Of a stretch of DNA of 31,534 nt, positions 29,642 to 31,534 are shown one piece after another (position 1 is the stretch's first letter; every line of letters starts with the position of its first letter). The DNA comes from DASQHM01 sp035632095. Lineage in GTDB: Bacteria; Pseudomonadota; Alphaproteobacteria; Ferrovibrionales; Ferrovibrionaceae. The notes under the pieces were generated by a model. That model had not been told where the DNA came from, did no database searches, and worked only from the letters and a program-made list of their open reading frames with translations. The position numbers and the translations under genes are program-made. The stretch covers positions 1-31,534 of the forward strand of contig DASQHM010000265.1 of assembly GCA_035632095.1 (NCBI GenBank), read 5' to 3'.

Positions 29642-31221
29642 CCGCGCTGTCGCAGCTTGTAGCGTTGGATCTTGCCGGTCGCCGTCTTCGGCAAGTCGGG
29701 CACGAATTCGATCCAGCGGGGATACTTGTAGTGCGCCAGGCGGCTCTTCACGTAGTCCTTGAGCGCGTCCGCAAGTTGGGGAGAGCCGGTCACGCCGGGC
29801 TTCAGCACGACGAAGGCCTGCGGCTTGATCAGCTTGTCCGCGTCCTCGCGGCCGATGACTGCCGCTTCGAGCACGTTCTCGTGGGTACCCAGCGCTGATT
29901 CCACTTCGAACGGCGAAACCCAAATGCCGCCGACCTTGAGCATGTCGTCGGTGCGGCCGGCGTAGGTGTACCAGCCGTCCTTGTCGCGGATGTATTTGTC
30001 GCCGGTGCGAGTCCATGCGCCCTGGAAGGTCGCCAGGGATTTGGCGCGGTTGTTCCAGTAGGCGGTGGCGCTCGACGGTCCCCGCACCAGAAGCTCGCCG
30101 ATCTCATCCGCGCCCACGTCATCGCCGGACTCATCGACGATCCTGAGTTCGTAGCCGGGCACGGCTTTGCCGGTCGAGCCGTAGCGAATGGCGTCCGGCC
30201 GGTTCGACAGGAAGATGTGCAGCATTTCGGTCGAGCCGATGCCGTCGAGGATGTCGCTGCCGAAGCGCTGCTTCCAACGCTTGGCCACGTCTTCCGGCAG
30301 CGCCTCTCCGGCGGACACGCAGATGCGCAGCCGGTCGGAACCCTTCGAGCGATCGAGCGAAGGATCGGCAAGGATCGCGGCATACAGCGTCGGCACGCCG
30401 TAGTAGATGCTCGGACGATGTCGCGCGAAGCGTTGCATCACGGAGTCCGGCGTCGGGCGCTCGGCCATGAGCACGGCCGTCGCGCCCACTTGCAGCGGAA
30501 AGGTCATCGAATTGCCGAGACCATAGGCGAAAAAGAGTTTCGCTGCCGAGAAAACAACGTCATCCGGTCTTATGCCCAGCACGCCCTCGCCGTAAAGCAC
30601 GGCGGTTTGCACCAGATCCTGATGCAGATGCAGCGCGCCCTTGGGTGCGCCGGTGGAGCCGGACGAATAGAGCCAGAAGCCTACGTCGTCGGGGCTGGTC
30701 GGCGCGGCCGAAAGATGCGGGCTTGCGCGCTCCATCAAGGGACCGAGCGTTCGATAGCCGCGCGGATCGGCCTCGGGATGGGTGCCGGCGACAATCACCG
30801 TCTTCAGATAGGGCTGCCCCACCAGAATCGGGCGGAACCGGTCGTAAAGCGCGTCGGACACCACAAGGACCGCGGCGCGGCTGTCGCGCAGCATGTAGTC
30901 GTATTCGGCGGTGGTGAGCAGCGTATTGACCGGCACGGCGACGGCGCCGATCTTCATCGCGCCCCAAAACACCGCGACGAAATCGACGCTGTCGAGCATG
31001 CACAACATCACGCGCTGTTCCATGGCAAGGCCCAGCGCGCGTAGCGCGTTGCCGGCGCGGTTCACGCGCGATTGAAGCTCGGCGTAGGTGCAGCTGCCGC
31101 GGTCGTCGATGAACGCGACCTTGGCGCCTCGCCCATCCGCAAGATGCCGGTCGATGAAATGCGACGCGGCGTTGTAATCTCGCGGCAGCACGAGCGGCGC
31201 GATCGTCTCGGGCCTGTTCAT
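29638..31221 (-). CDS. Benzoate-CoA ligase family protein
   Basis: The product has 527 residues. It is an AMP-forming acyl-CoA ligase: YSSGSTGAPKG at 185-195 is the phosphate-binding loop, GIGSTEMLHIF and TRTGDKY are the other adenylation motifs, and Lys517 in PKTATGK is the catalytic lysine. The stretch AKLFFAYGLGNSMTFPL from about 227 is characteristic of benzoate- and related aromatic-acid CoA ligases. Such enzymes convert aromatic acids plus ATP and CoA to aryl-CoA in the cytoplasm. No boxABC or reductase genes follow, so the pathway is open. The start is an ATG 34 bases after the flavodoxin stop. Confidence 0.92.
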   Translation of the reverse strand: MNRPETIAPLVLPRDYNAASHFIDRHLADGRGAKVAFIDDRGSCTYAELQSRVNRAGNALRALGLAMEQRVMLCMLDSVDFVAVFWGAMKIGAVAVPVNTLLTTAEYDYMLRDSRAAVLVVSDALYDRFRPILVGQPYLKTVIVAGTHPEADPRGYRTLGPLMERASPHLSAAPTSPDDVGFWLYSSGSTGAPKGALHLHQDLVQTAVLYGEGVLGIRPDDVVFSAAKLFFAYGLGNSMTFPLQVGATAVLMAERPTPDSVMQRFARHRPSIYYGVPTLYAAILADPSLDRSKGSDRLRICVSAGEALPEDVAKRWKQRFGSDILDGIGSTEMLHIFLSNRPDAIRYGSTGKAVPGYELRIVDESGDDVGADEIGELLVRGPSSATAYWNNRAKSLATFQGAWTRTGDKYIRDKDGWYTYAGRTDDMLKVGGIWVSPFEVESALGTHENVLEAAVIGREDADKLIKPQAFVVLKPGVTGSPQLADALKDYVKSRLAHYKYPRWIEFVPDLPKTATGKIQRYKLRQRG

Positions 31222-31255
31222 GCGGTTTCTCCCCCAGACATTTATTTTTCGACGC

Positions 31256-31534
31256 TCAGCCCGCCTCGGCCGGCACCGGTTCGATCTGTTTCACCCACGC
31301 CTTCGCCCATTCCACGCCCGCGTCTTCCGGAATGACGTCGCCGCTCGCATTGTGCTCCACGCGATCGCCGATGCGCGTCGCGCCAAGCTCGGCCAGGATT
31401 TCGTCGAATTGTTTGCCGCCGTTGTTGAACGTGTCGAAATAAGTGCTGTCCCCCAATCCGAACACGCCATAGCGCAACCGGCTCAGGTCCGGGCGCTCAT
31501 TCTTCAGCGAATCGTAGAGCGCCTTGGCGTTGTC
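31256..31534 (-). CDS. Flavodoxin domain protein, C-terminal part (cut by window edge)
   Basis: The last 92 residues of a protein whose start is beyond the right edge. The motif LRYGVFGLGDSTYFDTFNNG is the second FMN-binding loop of flavodoxin-like domains, and the following GKQFDEILAELGATRIGDRV closes the fold as in MioC and flavodoxin-type proteins. The reading frame is open to the window edge. It ends just after the domain, so it is probably a stand-alone flavodoxin rather than a P450-reductase-like fusion. It stands first, as far as seen, in the operon leading to the CoA ligase. Confidence 0.85.
   Translation of the reverse strand, partial: DNAKALYDSLKNERPDLSRLRYGVFGLGDSTYFDTFNNGGKQFDEILAELGATRIGDRVEHNASGDVIPEDAGVEWAKAWVKQIEPVPAEAG

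Overview
The window reads as chromosomal DNA of a GC-rich alphaproteobacterium, most likely of the Hyphomicrobiales/Rhodospirillales type. The grounds are a DUF1491 gene, a CheY-like receiver with a GPDRRR-type tail, a TTAACCAT half-site of the CtrA type, a 'CTTCGGCAAGCTCAGGGTGA' extragenic repeat of a kind common in that class, and the operon styles. This is inference from gene content; no rRNA or other marker is present. I see no tRNA, rRNA, CRISPR array, insertion sequence, integrase or phage gene. Genes are dense and gaps are short.

Layout. 1-610 (-): N-terminal part of an unrecognised protein that runs off the left edge, followed by a 250-bp gap carrying a REP-like inverted repeat. 863-1937 (-): a receiver-domain protein overlapping an Hpt phosphotransfer protein; the receiver has Asn where the phosphoacceptor Asp should be. 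2058-5880 (+): a YbjQ-family protein, then an apparent operon of luciferase-like monooxygenase, Tat-exported multicopper oxidase with a Met/His-rich insert, and DUF4197 protein. 5885-9382 (-): a 1165-residue flavoprotein fusing a GltD/NfnB-like half to a PyrK/NfnA-like half. 9585-10379 (+): a PhyH/EctD-like Fe(II)/2-oxoglutarate dioxygenase. 10386-11780 (-): MarR regulator and kynurenine-formamidase-like cyclase, divergent from DUF1491 (11826-12161).

12189-20454 (-): a metallo-beta-lactamase-fold hydrolase with a perfect CRP-type palindrome upstream, an M20 amidohydrolase, a second small Hpt protein, and a complete dipeptide/oligopeptide ABC transporter in transcription order SBP, permease B, permease C, ATPase D, ATPase F. 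Peptide uptake followed by an M20 hydrolase makes a plausible import-and-hydrolyse unit. 20544-23093 (+): an orphan LivM-type permease closely followed by a thioredoxin/NHL-repeat protein resembling NHLRC2. 23109-23944 (-): an ArsR/SRPBCC two-gene unit with a clear operator palindrome.

24022-31534 (-): a tightly packed array, read right to left: flavodoxin (cut by the right edge), benzoate-CoA-ligase-type AMP ligase, alpha/beta hydrolase, periplasmic PQQ dehydrogenase, a small 80-residue protein, a Sel1-repeat protein with 15 in-phase 36-residue repeats, and NnrU. Four-base start/stop overlaps link most of these, so they are probably co-transcribed.

The most distinctive observations are the Asn-substituted receiver paired with an intact Hpt protein, the single-chain NfnAB-like flavoprotein, the Hpt gene embedded in a peptide-transport operon, and the ligase-hydrolase-PQQ dehydrogenase-Sel1 operon.
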